A stretch of DNA of 64,000 nucleotides from an uncultured Oscillospiraceae bacterium (GCA_910587835.1 CAJUNQ010000118.1:9469-73468); one strand, 5' to 3'. Numbered from the stretch's first letter, positions 17,091 through 26,729 are shown. The notes: generated by a model from the letters alone, not told the origin. Numbers and translations are program-made.

Positions 17091-20000
17091 TCAACTCAAC
17101 GCCTGTTCCAGGGTTTCCAGCAGCTGCTCAATGTTGATGGGCTTGGCAATGTGCCCGTTCATTCCCGCTTTCAGAGCCTCCTGCTTATCCTCGTCAAAGG
17201 CGTTGGCAGTCATGGCGAAAATCGGGATGCGGGACAGCCGGGGGTCCTTCATCTTACGGATATACCGGGTGGCCGCATAGCCCCCCATGATGGGCATCTG
17301 CACGTCCATCAGAATCAGACAATAGTGGTCCGGCTTGGCAGACTTCAGCATATCCACAGCCATTTGCCCGTCCGTGGCAACATCCACCTGGAAACCGGCC
17401 TCCTCCAGAATAGCCAAGGCGATCTCCTGGTTCAGCTCATTGTCCTCTGCCAGCAGAATGCGGCCGGTGAGCGCGGTCTTTTTCTGAGGAATGGGCGGCT
17501 CCTCCTCCTGGGGCTGGGCGGCGTCTACGCTGACAATGGAGCGCAGACAGCTGCGCAGCTCAGAGGCAAACAGAGGCTTGCTGCAGAAAGCAGTGACCCC
17601 GGCCTCCTTGGCCTCCTCCTCAATGTCCGACCAGTCGTAGGCAGTGAGGATGACAATGGGCGCGTCCCCGCCGGTCTCCTTGCGGATGCGCCGGGCCACC
17701 TCCACGCCGTTCATGTCTGGCATCAGCCAGTCGATGATATAGACACAGTAGCTGTCATTGCGGGCCACAGCCTGGCGGGTGCGCAGCACCGCCTCCCGGC
17801 CGGAGAGGGTCCATTCGGCCCGCATACCGATCTGCTGCAGCATATAGGTCACGCTGTCGCAGGTGTTGAAGTCGTCGTCTACCACCAGGGCCCGCAGATT
17901 CTTCAGCTCAGGGATCAGCTGGGATTCCCGGGCGCCGGGGCTCAGCCGGAAGCAGAAGGAGACAATGAACTCAGTGCCTACCCCCTGCTCGCTGCGCACC
18001 TCGATCAGGCCGTTCATCATGTCCACAATATTCTTGGTGATGGCCATGCCCAGGCCCGTGCCCTGCACGCCGCTCATGGTAGAATTGCGCTCCCGCTCAA
18101 AGGGCTCGAAGATGTGAGAGACAAATTCCTTGCTCATGCCAATGCCTGTGTCCTTGATGCGGAACTCATAGAACCCGCTTCCCTGAGGCGCGCCGGGCTT
18201 TTGGGTAATGCGCATGCTGACCGAGCCGCCTGCGCCGGTATACTTGATGGAGTTGCCCAGCAGATTGAGCAGCACCTGGTTCAGCCGCAGCTTGTCGCAG
18301 TAGATCTCCTCGTCCATAATGTCCAGGGTGTCCACAGAGAAATCCAGCTGCTTGGCCCGAATGTCCGCCAGAACAATGCTCTGCAGGCTGTGGAGGATTT
18401 CCGGCAGGCTGCAAATCTCCTCGTCCAGGTGGATTTTGCCGCTTTCGATGCGGCTCATGTCCAGAATATCATTGATCAGACTGAGCAGGTGGTTGCCCGA
18501 GGTCATGATTTTTTTCAGGTACTCCTCCACCTGGTCCCGACGCTCGATGTGGGTGAGGGCCAGAGAGGTGAAGCCCACAATGGCGTTCATGGGGGTGCGG
18601 ATGTCGTGGGACATGTTGGAGAGGAAGGTGCTCTTGGCCTTGCTGGCCCGGTTGGCCTGGGCCAGAGCGTCCTGCAGCAGGGCGGTCTTTTCCAGCTCGT
18701 TGCGGGTCTCCTCATCCACACTGCGGAAGCCCAGCACCGCCGAGCGGCCAGAAGCCCAGGTGCCAAAGCGCACCATCTTCATCTGGAAGTAGCGCACCTC
18801 GCCCCCGCACACCGTGCGGTAGTTCAGGTAGGAGCTGCCCTTTTCCGTCAGCTCTCTTTCCAGGTAGTCCCGGGAGCAGGCCTGACGCAGGGCCTCCCGG
18901 TCCTCCAGATGGACGCAGGTTTTTATGTAGCGACCCATGCACTCGTCCATCATCAGCTCGCCGGAGAAGATGCTCTCAAGAATGCCGAACTTGCAATCGC
19001 TCACCCGCAGGGCGCTGCCCCGGCCGGTCTCCAGGTCGAACTCGCACACCAGGGCATAGTCGCTGCCCAAAGCGTGGACCAGCTCCATCTGGCGGAGCTC
19101 CAAAGCCTCCCGCTCCCGCTGCTCCGCCAGCTTCTGGGCGGTGCAGTCCAGCAAAAAGCGTTGGTAATACAGCTCGCTGTTTTCCTCAATCAGCTTTACA
19201 TTGCCCATAATGTGCAGCCTTTGGCCGTCCGGGTGCACTACCCGGTATTCCACGCTCACGCTGTCGCCAGGATGCTTCAGCTGCATGATGGCGTCCCGCA
19301 GAGACTCCCGGTCCTCCTCGGCGACAGAATGGGCCACCACGTCAAAACCGTCAGACAGCATCTCCTCCAGGCTGTCATAGCCCAGAATGCTCAGAGCGGC
19401 TTGGTTGACGCTGAGCACCTGAGTGCCGTCCAGGCTGTGGCACATCACGCCGCAGTCCAGAGAGGTGAAAATAGACTCAAGCACATGGGACTTCCGCATC
19501 AGCTCCCGGGCGTAGGCCCTCTCCTGGGTCACGTCAATGGCAACGCCCACAGTGCCCATCACCTGTCCGTCCAGGTCGTAGAGAGGAGACTTATAGGTGG
19601 TCAGAAGCCGCTGGCCGTCGCCGGTGAGAATGGTCTCGTCCGAGATCAGGGTCATTTCCTGCTCCATCACCTGGCGTTCTGACTCAATGCAGGCAGGGTC
19701 GTCCTGGTCCACGTCCCAGATATAGGCGTGGCGTTGGCCCTGAACCTGCTCTTTTGTTTTGTTGACCGTGTGGCAGAAGCTGTCGTTCACCTTTTCATGA
19801 ACGCCGTCCTTGTCCTTGTACCAGACCAGATTGGGGACGCTGTTGATGGTGGCCTCCAGATACTGGCTGGTCTGCCAGTAGTCGGTTTTGATTTTCCGCT
19901 CCTCCTGCCAGCGGGCAAAGCGGAAAGCGGCCTCCGGGTAGGAGAGCTCCGCAGGCCATATGCTGGCAACAGCCTGCAGAGAGCCGGCGGCAAGGCCGGT

Positions 20001-20264
20001 TACGCCGCCGGGAACCAGGAGAACCAACTCGGCGTTCTCCTTTTTTGCCGCCGACAAAGCCGCGAGGGCCGCGTTCAAGTCCGCCTCCGTCAAGCAGGCG
20101 AAGATCACATCAGCCTGCGAGACCGCTGCCATCCCCTCCTGGTCCGCCATGCGCGCCCATGTAAAAGCATGGGTGAAGCTCTCCAGGGGCTTTGCGGCCT
20201 GAATAGCCGTAAAAGCCTCGCAGGGCTCCCCAAGCATGCAGAACCGGATGTGGCAATGATACAT
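17091..20264 (-). CDS. Hybrid sensor histidine kinase with two receivers
   Basis: A 1057-residue cytoplasmic hybrid kinase with no membrane segment. Order: an N-terminal receiver-like domain (1 to about 130), a PAS domain containing NSVPNLVWYKDKDG, a second PAS and a further PAS-like segment, HisKA with His553 in SNMSHDIRTPMN, HATPase (NLLGNSIKYTGAGG; DTGIGM; GTGLGMAI), receiver 1 (IIDWLMPDMNG), receiver 2 (LMDVQMPIMGG). ATG 20264 follows AGGAGGAG; upstream in-frame codons are leader. There is no DNA-binding output, so signal leaves by phosphotransfer or by a diguanylate-type partner elsewhere. It is divergent from the GH2 gene and convergent with the sugar operon. Confidence 0.9.
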   Translation of the reverse strand: MYHCHIRFCMLGEPCEAFTAIQAAKPLESFTHAFTWARMADQEGMAAVSQADVIFACLTEADLNAALAALSAAKKENAELVLLVPGGVTGLAAGSLQAVASIWPAELSYPEAAFRFARWQEERKIKTDYWQTSQYLEATINSVPNLVWYKDKDGVHEKVNDSFCHTVNKTKEQVQGQRHAYIWDVDQDDPACIESERQVMEQEMTLISDETILTGDGQRLLTTYKSPLYDLDGQVMGTVGVAIDVTQERAYARELMRKSHVLESIFTSLDCGVMCHSLDGTQVLSVNQAALSILGYDSLEEMLSDGFDVVAHSVAEEDRESLRDAIMQLKHPGDSVSVEYRVVHPDGQRLHIMGNVKLIEENSELYYQRFLLDCTAQKLAEQREREALELRQMELVHALGSDYALVCEFDLETGRGSALRVSDCKFGILESIFSGELMMDECMGRYIKTCVHLEDREALRQACSRDYLERELTEKGSSYLNYRTVCGGEVRYFQMKMVRFGTWASGRSAVLGFRSVDEETRNELEKTALLQDALAQANRASKAKSTFLSNMSHDIRTPMNAIVGFTSLALTHIERRDQVEEYLKKIMTSGNHLLSLINDILDMSRIESGKIHLDEEICSLPEILHSLQSIVLADIRAKQLDFSVDTLDIMDEEIYCDKLRLNQVLLNLLGNSIKYTGAGGSVSMRITQKPGAPQGSGFYEFRIKDTGIGMSKEFVSHIFEPFERERNSTMSGVQGTGLGMAITKNIVDMMNGLIEVRSEQGVGTEFIVSFCFRLSPGARESQLIPELKNLRALVVDDDFNTCDSVTYMLQQIGMRAEWTLSGREAVLRTRQAVARNDSYCVYIIDWLMPDMNGVEVARRIRKETGGDAPIVILTAYDWSDIEEEAKEAGVTAFCSKPLFASELRSCLRSIVSVDAAQPQEEEPPIPQKKTALTGRILLAEDNELNQEIALAILEEAGFQVDVATDGQMAVDMLKSAKPDHYCLILMDVQMPIMGGYAATRYIRKMKDPRLSRIPIFAMTANAFDEDKQEALKAGMNGHIAKPINIEQLLETLEQALS

Positions 20265-20479
20265 GTTGAATCTCCTCCTGTGGTAAACCATTACGCCCGC
20301 CACCGCTTCTGTCAGGCGTACCAAACCTATTATAATGTAATATTAAGAGTATTTTACCAAGCGAGAGGCGGTATGTCAATATGTACGACAATATTTTAGT
20401 AGGGAAGAAAAGGAAAATTCTGAGCAGAGGCCTGCTGCCGGTTCAACGGCAAAAAAATTTTTATATTGCTCTTTGGGCA

Positions 20480-20508
20480 TTGACGCGGAAGGGGAAAGTT
20501 GCTAAACT
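20480..20508 (+). promoter_or_regulatory. Sigma-A promoter for GH2 gene
   Basis: TTGACG (20480-20485), 17-bp spacer, TAAACT (20503-20508). On the opposite strand a TATAAT (20334-20329) may serve the kinase gene. Confidence 0.7.
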
Positions 20509-20561
20509 ATGGATAATGTTTTTGAAAATAAATTTCGATTGAATAGGAAGGAGGTTGACAG

Positions 20562-22325
20562 ATGATGTCAAACTTACCAAGCCCCATTCGTGGAGAATAC
20601 CCCCGCCCGGACCGGGTGCGGGAAAACTGGCTGGCGCTGAACGGGCAGTGGGACTTTGCCTTTGATCGGGAGAACCGGGGGTTGGCGGAGCAGTGGTACC
20701 GCTCCTCTGGGCTGGACGGCGGTGGGCTGCGGATCGAGGTCCCCTTTCCCTACCAGAGCAAGCTCTCAGGGATTGACAGTCAGGAGCACTGCGATGTGGT
20801 GTGGTATCAGCGGACCTTTGAGCTGCCGGAGAATTTGAAGTCCATGCGCCGGCTGCTGCATTTTGGCGCGGCGGACTACAGGACCCAGGTCTGGCTGGAC
20901 GGCCAGCTGCTGGGGACCCATGAGGGCGGCTACTCTGACTTTACCTTTGATGTGACCGGCCTGACAGAGAGCCGCCACAGCCTGACCGTGCGCTGCGAGG
21001 ACCGGCTGGACTTTGACCAGCCCCGGGGCAAGCAGAGCTACCGCCCCGAGCCCTTTGCCTGCTGGTATACCCCTGTCACCGGCCTGTGGCAGAGCGTGTG
21101 GCTGGAAGGCGTGGGGGAGTATTATCCTCTGGACTTCCGGCTGACCCCGGATGTGGAAAACGGCGCGGTGCAGGTAGAGGTCAGCCTGAACGAGCTGCCC
21201 AAGAGGGGCGCCCTTCGGCTGACAGCCTCCTTTGAGGGAAAGCTTGCCGCCTGCCAGGAGGTGGGCCTCACCACCGACCGCTATGTGCGCACCACCCTGT
21301 TCCTCCGCCATGACGAGGAGATCAGCGGCCTGCACTGCTGGTGGCCTGGCTCCCCCAGTCTCTATGACCTGACCATTGAAACGCTGGCGGACGGGCAGAC
21401 AGCCGACCGGGTGGAGACTTATTTCGGCTTGCGGAAGGTAGGGGTGTGGGGGGATAAGATTACCCTGAACAACTCCCCTCTTTACCAGCGGCTGATTCTG
21501 GACCAGGGCTATTGGCAGGACGGGCTGCTCACAGCCCCCAGCGCCCAGGCCCTGAAGAAGGACGTGGAGCTCACCCTGGCCATGGGCTACAACGGCGCCC
21601 GCAAGCACCAGAAGTTTGAGGACCCTATCTACCTGTATTGGGCGGACAAGCTGGGCCTGCTGGTGTGGAGCGAGCTGCCCAGCGCCTATTGGCTGCGGGA
21701 CAGTGAGAAGCGCAATCTGATGCGGGACTTGAGCGAGGCTATTCGCCGGGACTACAACCACCCCTCCATTATTGTGTGGACCCCCCTCAATGAGTCCTGG
21801 GGCGTGTCGGCCATTCAGAGCCAGCGGGAGGCTCAGCAGCTGAACGACTGCCTGTACCACATGGTCCACTGCCTGGACGGCACTAGGCTGGTATCTGGCA
21901 ATGACGGCTGGGAGCAGGCGGAGACGGATATTGTCACGGTGCACGACTATACAGCCTGGCCCCAGGACCTGTCGCCGGGCTATCAGAGCGAGGATGGTGT
22001 GCTGAACGGCGCGCCCAGCGGAAAGATAATTACCGCCCAGGGCTACGGCCACTGGGGCAAGCCCAAGATTTTCAGTGAGTTTGGGGGCATTGCCATGGCC
22101 AAGGACGCCGGCGGCGAAAACTGGGGGTATCATGGCGCTGTGGCCGATGGAAACGCCCTGTTGGAACGCTTTGGGGCCATTACCCGGGGAGCCAGAGAAC
22201 TGCCTGGTTTCAGCGGCTACTGTTATACCCAGCTGACCGATGTGTTCCAAGAGGTGAACGGCCTGCTGGACATGGACCGGCAGCCTAAGGCTCCGTTGGA
22301 GGAGATCAGAAAGAGAAACAGCTGA
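20562..22325 (+). CDS. Glycoside hydrolase family 2
   Basis: A 587-residue GH2 enzyme (beta-galactosidase/beta-glucuronidase superfamily). The N-terminal sugar-binding jelly-roll starts at PRPDRVRENWLALNGQWDF; the immunoglobulin-like domain and TIM barrel follow. Acid/base Glu411 is in WTPLNESWG and nucleophile Glu506 in FSEFGG. No signal peptide, so it is cytoplasmic. It is shorter than LacZ, lacking the C-terminal small-chain domains. Exact sugar is unclear: beta-galactosidase removal of galactose from xyloglucan side chains would fit the neighbouring alpha-xylosidase, but glucuronidase or mannosidase activity is not excluded. ATG 20562 (or the next codon, also ATG) follows AAGGAGG. Confidence 0.88.
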   Translation: MMSNLPSPIRGEYPRPDRVRENWLALNGQWDFAFDRENRGLAEQWYRSSGLDGGGLRIEVPFPYQSKLSGIDSQEHCDVVWYQRTFELPENLKSMRRLLHFGAADYRTQVWLDGQLLGTHEGGYSDFTFDVTGLTESRHSLTVRCEDRLDFDQPRGKQSYRPEPFACWYTPVTGLWQSVWLEGVGEYYPLDFRLTPDVENGAVQVEVSLNELPKRGALRLTASFEGKLAACQEVGLTTDRYVRTTLFLRHDEEISGLHCWWPGSPSLYDLTIETLADGQTADRVETYFGLRKVGVWGDKITLNNSPLYQRLILDQGYWQDGLLTAPSAQALKKDVELTLAMGYNGARKHQKFEDPIYLYWADKLGLLVWSELPSAYWLRDSEKRNLMRDLSEAIRRDYNHPSIIVWTPLNESWGVSAIQSQREAQQLNDCLYHMVHCLDGTRLVSGNDGWEQAETDIVTVHDYTAWPQDLSPGYQSEDGVLNGAPSGKIITAQGYGHWGKPKIFSEFGGIAMAKDAGGENWGYHGAVADGNALLERFGAITRGARELPGFSGYCYTQLTDVFQEVNGLLDMDRQPKAPLEEIRKRNS

Positions 22326-22373
22326 CCTTTTTGTAAGGAGGGACGCAGAGAGGGTCGTCCCATATCATTCTAT

Positions 22374-22417
22374 AAAAAAAGCGCTCCCGCCGGGTATCCG
22401 GCAGGAGCGCTTTTTTT
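22374..22417. terminator. Strong bidirectional terminator
   Basis: Seven A, GCGCTCC, GCCGG pair with CCGGC, GGAGCGC and seven T around a four-base loop. It ends the GH2 transcript. Confidence 0.9.
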
Positions 22418-22674
22418 GTTAAAAGAATGATTTTAAAGAACAAAGTCTCAGGAAAAGCTTTAAGGAAACCGGGCGCAGTTTATTTGATGATGTACAGCCT
22501 GCTGAAAAAATATATGCCGAAACTTGCCGCTTAATTCTCAGGAGAAATCAACCGACAAAAATAAACAAGATTCCTTCCTGGATTTCAGCGGAAAATTTGG
22601 TTTTGGACTTGCGGGAAAAGGCTAATTATGGTAAGATTTTCTTACATTATAAATGTTCCACCAGGAGGAATCAC

Positions 22675-23490
22675 ATGGATAAGCAAGTAAAGCTGATGAT
22701 TTGTTCGGAAGAAGGCGAATGGGATGCGGAGGCGTTGGAAAAACTGCGCCAACGAGGAGCCCAGACTGTCTTTGAGGAGCGGGACGGGGCAAGGCTGGTG
22801 CAGCGCATCCGACAGGAGCGGCCCAATGTGGTGCTGATGGACCTGTTTATGCCTGGCATGGACGCTTTGGGGGTGATGCATGCGGTAAGTCAAGATACCA
22901 CCCTGGAGAAGCCCTTGTATCTGATCGCCTCCTCGTACACAACCCCTATGCTGGAGCGGGAGCTCCTGTCCGCCGGCGCGGCCTATTTTGTGCTGATGCC
23001 CTACGACAAAGCCGAGCTCATTGATCGGATCTTCTCCCTGTACTCTGCCAGGGGCAAGCACTTCGACACCCAGCCTGCCGACCCTCAGCTGCGGGTGCAG
23101 GTGACGGAGATCCTCCACCAGATTGGCGTGCCGGCCCACATCAAGGGTTATCACTATCTGCGGGACGCTATCATCATGGCCATTGAGGACCCGGAGATCA
23201 TCAATGCCGTGACCAAGCAGCTGTATCCCAGCGTGGCCAAACGCTACAGCACCACCAGCTCTCGGGTGGAGCGGGCCATTCGCCACGCCATTGAGGTGGC
23301 TTGGGACCGGGGGGATGTGGATGTGCTCAACTCCTATTTTGGCTACACCATACATAACACCCGGGGCAAGCCCACCAACAGCGAGTTTGTGGCAATGATC
23401 TCTGACAAGCTCAGCCTGCAGGCCGTCACACCTGCCGCTGCCAACGGCAGGTCTTCCCAGGACCTGCCGCTGAACAGCATCAGAAGATAA
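22675..23490 (+). CDS. spo0A: Spo0A-type response regulator, atypical receiver
   Basis: A 271-residue protein with an N-terminal receiver and a C-terminal Spo0A DNA-binding domain. The output domain is typical: [34 protein letters not shown] and [15 protein letters not shown]. The receiver is not. The acidic pair is Glu-Glu (CSEEGEW) where Spo0A has Asp-Asp, the switch Thr is Ser, and the invariant Lys of the KPF motif is Met (LMPYD). The phosphoacceptor Asp in [10 protein letters not shown] is kept. ATG 22675 follows AGGAGG; a weak promoter (TTGGAC, TATGGT) lies at 22603-22632. The usual neighbours (spoIVB, recN) are missing, so this may be a paralogue of the main Spo0A. Confidence 0.85.
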   Translation: MDKQVKLMICSEEGEWDAEALEKLRQRGAQTVFEERDGARLVQRIRQERPNVVLMDLFMPGMDALGVMHAVSQDTTLEKPLYLIASSYTTPMLERELLSAGAAYFVLMPYDKAELIDRIFSLYSARGKHFDTQPADPQLRVQVTEILHQIGVPAHIKGYHYLRDAIIMAIEDPEIINAVTKQLYPSVAKRYSTTSSRVERAIRHAIEVAWDRGDVDVLNSYFGYTIHNTRGKPTNSEFVAMISDKLSLQAVTPAAANGRSSQDLPLNSIRR

Positions 23491-23543
23491 GCAGAGCGGC
23501 CGAGGAAGGGTTGCTGCCCCTTTCCCGGTCTATCGTCAAATAA

Positions 23544-24063
23544 GTGGAAAACCCCAGTTCTCCTCTTATTTTGACTGCGCGTGTCAGGCGTTTCCCTTGT
23601 CAGAGGGGCCGCAGGCAGAGAGTTTTCCACTGGCATTCTGCCTGCCTGAAAAGTAATTTCCTTTCGGTCAAACAGCTGTGAAGAGTCAAAGAGCTTTACA
23701 GAACAGTTGTTTTTCCGGGGCGAAATGACAGGAAGCTGTGTGGATTCGACTGCATTTTGTATATTGTGAGCTTCCGAGAGACATTATACTACATGCAGTG
23801 CACGAAGCATGTCGAAAAAACCGCTTTTTCCAGAATTTCTTGTGAAAAAATTGTGAACAGATGTGGAAACTTGGAAAAAAAGAGGTTTTCAGGGGGAGCT
23901 TTCCCAAAGCTTCCCCCTTTTTTGTGGAAAAATGCCCAGTTGTGAACCCATTTTCTTGCGTCAGCCCCTTTCCTTGCGGGAGCATACTGGCTTGCCGCAA
24001 GTTGTAAAGTTCCGGTATTTAACACTTTTCACAGAGTTTTCAACAATCCACGGGTTTTCCACA
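23544..24063. other. AT-rich gap with DnaA-box-like words
   Basis: No gene is seen between 23491 and 24066. The interval carries GTGGAAAA at 23544, TTTTCCAC at 23623, TGTGGAAAC at 23862, TGTGGAAAA at 23923 and TTTTCCACA at 24055, each close to the DnaA box TTATCCACA. The first two form a perfect 10-bp inverted repeat (23543-23552 and 23622-23631). A Spo0A-box-like TGTCGAA lies at 23810, near a possible -10 (TATACT, 23785-23790). No dnaA, dnaN or rpmH is adjacent, so an origin is not claimed. Confidence 0.35.
23892..23922 (+). terminator. Hairpin with T-run in intergenic gap
   Basis: GGGGGA-GCTTT pairs with AAAGC-TCCCCC (one bulged base) followed by six T. No gene ends nearby on the plus strand, 400 bp after spo0A, so it may end an unannotated small RNA or read-through. 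Confidence 0.6.
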
Positions 24064-24065
24064 GG

Positions 24066-24092
24066 AAAAGGACTCCTTTACAGAGTCCTTTT
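24066..24092 (-). terminator. Terminator overlapping ATPase 3' end
   Basis: AAAAGGACTC pairs perfectly with GAGTCCTTTT around a 7-nt loop. The hairpin includes the last codons of the P-type ATPase. Confidence 0.8.
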
Positions 24093-26729
24093 CTTCTGGG
24101 GCTTTGTTCTCTTTTTTCGGGTGGACTGAAGCAGTAGCTTTTCACCCTCCACTGCCACCAGAGGGCACAGGGAGAGGCCGGCCACCAGCAGCCACTGCAG
24201 GGGGCTGAGCACCGCTGTGCGGAACACTGCCGCCAGGGGCGGGAAGGCCACCACGCTGACCATCAGCAGGGCGCAGACCAGGCAGGCGGCGTTGAGCTTA
24301 GGGTTGGAGAACAGCCCTAGCTCCAGCACAGACCGGGAGGAGCGCATGTTGAAGCTGTGCACCAGCTGAGAGAGACTGAGCACCGCAAAGGCCATGGTGC
24401 GCCCCACCACCGGTTGAGCGGGGTTGGGGTCAAACCACACCCGGCCTATGGTATAGGCCAGCAGGGCCAGGGCCCCCACCAGGCAGCCCTCTACGGCCAC
24501 TGAAAAACCCATGCCCCCGGAGAACACGCTCTCGTCCCGCCGGTGGGGGGGCTCCTCCATTACCTCTCGGGGGATGGGCTCAGCGCCCAGGGCCAGGGCA
24601 GGGAGGGAGTCTGTGACCAGGTTGACCCACAGCAGCTGAATGGCCAAAAGGGGCGCGGGAGCCCGCAGGAGAAAGGCCATAAACACCACCAGAATCTCGC
24701 CAATGTTGCAGGAGAGCAGAAAGTGGATGGTTTTGCGGATATTGCTGTAAATGCCCCGGCCCTCCCGCACGGCGGCGACAATGGTGGAAAAGTTGTCGTC
24801 GGTAAGCACCATGTCGGCAGCGGACCGGGCTACCTCAGTGCCGTTTTTGCCCATGGCGCAGCCAATGTCAGCGGCCTTCAGGGCAGGGGCGTCGTTGACT
24901 CCGTCGCCGGTCATGGCTACCACCAGGCCCCGGCGTTGGCAGGCCTTTACCAGCTTTACCTTGTGCTGGGGGCTCACCCGGGCGAATACCCGGCAGCGCA
25001 GCACCTCCCCTGCCAGCTCGCTTTCAGAGAGATGATCCAGCTCCGCCCCGGTCATCACCTTGTCATGGTCGCCGGCAATGCCGGTCCGTTTTGCCACAGC
25101 CAGAGCAGTCGCCGCGTGGTCGCCGGTAATCATGACAGGGGTGATGCCTGCCCGTTTGCATTCCAGCACCGCGGCCCGCACCCCCTTCCGGGGAGGGTCC
25201 TCCATGCCAATGAGCCCGCAGAAGACCAGGCCGCTTTCCGTCTGCCGGTCGTCAGAGGGGAGATGGTCCACGTCTTTATAAGCCACGGCCAGCACCCGCA
25301 GGGCCTGCTCTGCCAGATGGGCGTTGTCGGCCAGCAGCTTGGCCTTGGCCGAGCCTGTCAGGGGGACCACGGAGCTGCCCCGCTGCTGGTGGGTGCACCG
25401 GGCAATGAGCACATCAGGCGCGCCCTTGGAGATGACGCGCCAGCCGCCGGCAGTACGGTGGGCGGTGGTCATCATCTTTCTGGCAGAGGTGAAGGGAATC
25501 TCTCCCACCCGGGGAAAGGCCCTGTCCAGGTCATTTTTTGACTGGCGGCAGGCCCGAAGAAAGGCGGTTTCAGTGGGGTCGCCGGTAATCTGGCTCTCCT
25601 GGGCCTCGGCGTTGTTACACAGAGTGGCCAGCTCCAGGGCAAACTGGGAGGCAGGGCTCTCTACAGGCTCGGGGCCAAAGGGGCCGGTGTAGGCGGTAAC
25701 CGTCATCTTGTTCTGGGTGAGGGTGCCTGTCTTGTCAGAACAGATGACCTGGGTGCTGCCCAGGGTCTCCACTGCCGGCAGATGCCGCACAATGGCCCGC
25801 TTTTGGGCCATGCGCTTGACCCCCATAGCCAGCACAATGGTCACCACAGCGGTGAGGCCCTCGGGGATGGCGGCAACACCCAGGCTGATGGCAATCATGA
25901 ACATCTCAAGGGGCTCGATATGCTGCAAAAGTCCCAGGGCGAAAATCACCCCGCAGATGGCCAGCACCCCCAGGCCCAGCACCTTGCCTGTCTGCCGGAG
26001 CTTTTGCTGCAGGGGCGTCTCAGGGGAGCTCTCCTGGTCCAGCATGTGGGCAATGCGGCCCACAGCTGTGTCCATGCCTGTAGCGGCCACAATGCCTACT
26101 CCGGCCCCGGAGGCAATGCCTGTGGAGGCAAACACCATGTTTTTCCGCTCGGCCAGAGGCGCCTCTTTGGCGCACATGGCGGCGGCGTCCTTCTCCACTG
26201 GGGCCGACTCGCCGGTGAGGGCGGACTCCTCCACCATCAGCTCCACAGAGCTTACCAGCCGCAGGTCGGCGGGGGCCAGATCGCCGGCCTTTAAAATAAC
26301 CGTGTCGCCGGGGACCAGCAGGGTGCTGTCCACGGTCATCCGCTTGCCACCCCGCAAAACCCGGGCATGGGGGGAGGAGAGCTTTTGCAGAGCGTCAATG
26401 GCCTTGTCGGCCCGGAGCTCCTGCACGGTGCCGATGACCGCGTTGCAGACCACAATAGCCAGAATAATGATGGAGTCCAGGTACTCTCCGTCCCCCTGCA
26501 TACTGGACGCCCAGAAGGAGACTGCCGCCGAGGCCAGCAGGATCAGGACCATAAAGTCCTTGAACTGGCTGAGAAACCGGGCCAGGAGGCTCTGCCGCCG
26601 GGCGGGGCGCAGCTGGTTTTTGCCGTGGCGGTCCAGACGGCGGGCGGCTTCGGCTGGGCTCAGGCCCCGGTCCGGGTCGGCGGAAAGGGTTTCGGCAGCC
26701 TGTTGGCGGCTGACGTGGTGAAGGTCCAT
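24078..26729 (-). CDS. Cation-transporting P-type ATPase (Ca2+ type)
   Basis: An 883-residue P2-type ATPase of the SERCA/PMCA-like group, an inner-membrane cation pump. The phosphorylation site is DKTGTLTQNKMTV, the actuator loop is LTGESAPVEK, and the hinge is TGDGVNDAPALKAADIG. Helix M4 carries PEGLTAVVTIVLAMG and helix M6 LLWVNLVTDSLPALALG, the asparagine/aspartate signature of Ca2+ (or Mn2+) pumps. ATG 26729 follows GGAGGG; in-frame sequence upstream is not coding. It is divergent from the PAP2 gene. Substrate is inferred from membrane motifs only. Confidence 0.92.
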   Translation of the reverse strand: MDLHHVSRQQAAETLSADPDRGLSPAEAARRLDRHGKNQLRPARRQSLLARFLSQFKDFMVLILLASAAVSFWASSMQGDGEYLDSIIILAIVVCNAVIGTVQELRADKAIDALQKLSSPHARVLRGGKRMTVDSTLLVPGDTVILKAGDLAPADLRLVSSVELMVEESALTGESAPVEKDAAAMCAKEAPLAERKNMVFASTGIASGAGVGIVAATGMDTAVGRIAHMLDQESSPETPLQQKLRQTGKVLGLGVLAICGVIFALGLLQHIEPLEMFMIAISLGVAAIPEGLTAVVTIVLAMGVKRMAQKRAIVRHLPAVETLGSTQVICSDKTGTLTQNKMTVTAYTGPFGPEPVESPASQFALELATLCNNAEAQESQITGDPTETAFLRACRQSKNDLDRAFPRVGEIPFTSARKMMTTAHRTAGGWRVISKGAPDVLIARCTHQQRGSSVVPLTGSAKAKLLADNAHLAEQALRVLAVAYKDVDHLPSDDRQTESGLVFCGLIGMEDPPRKGVRAAVLECKRAGITPVMITGDHAATALAVAKRTGIAGDHDKVMTGAELDHLSESELAGEVLRCRVFARVSPQHKVKLVKACQRRGLVVAMTGDGVNDAPALKAADIGCAMGKNGTEVARSAADMVLTDDNFSTIVAAVREGRGIYSNIRKTIHFLLSCNIGEILVVFMAFLLRAPAPLLAIQLLWVNLVTDSLPALALGAEPIPREVMEEPPHRRDESVFSGGMGFSVAVEGCLVGALALLAYTIGRVWFDPNPAQPVVGRTMAFAVLSLSQLVHSFNMRSSRSVLELGLFSNPKLNAACLVCALLMVSVVAFPPLAAVFRTAVLSPLQWLLVAGLSLCPLVAVEGEKLLLQSTRKKRTKPQKKRTL

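Noticed and set aside
17046..19682. An 878-codon open frame on the plus strand opposite the hybrid kinase
   Set aside because: It is antisense to a protein with clear HisKA, HATPase and receiver motifs; composition is His/Gln/Leu-rich, typical of a GC-rich shadow frame, and no ribosome binding site or domain is seen.
23544..24063. Chromosomal replication origin
   Set aside because: The boxes vary from TTATCCACA and none of dnaA, dnaN, recF, rpmH or rnpA is nearby. Kept only as a finding of low certainty.
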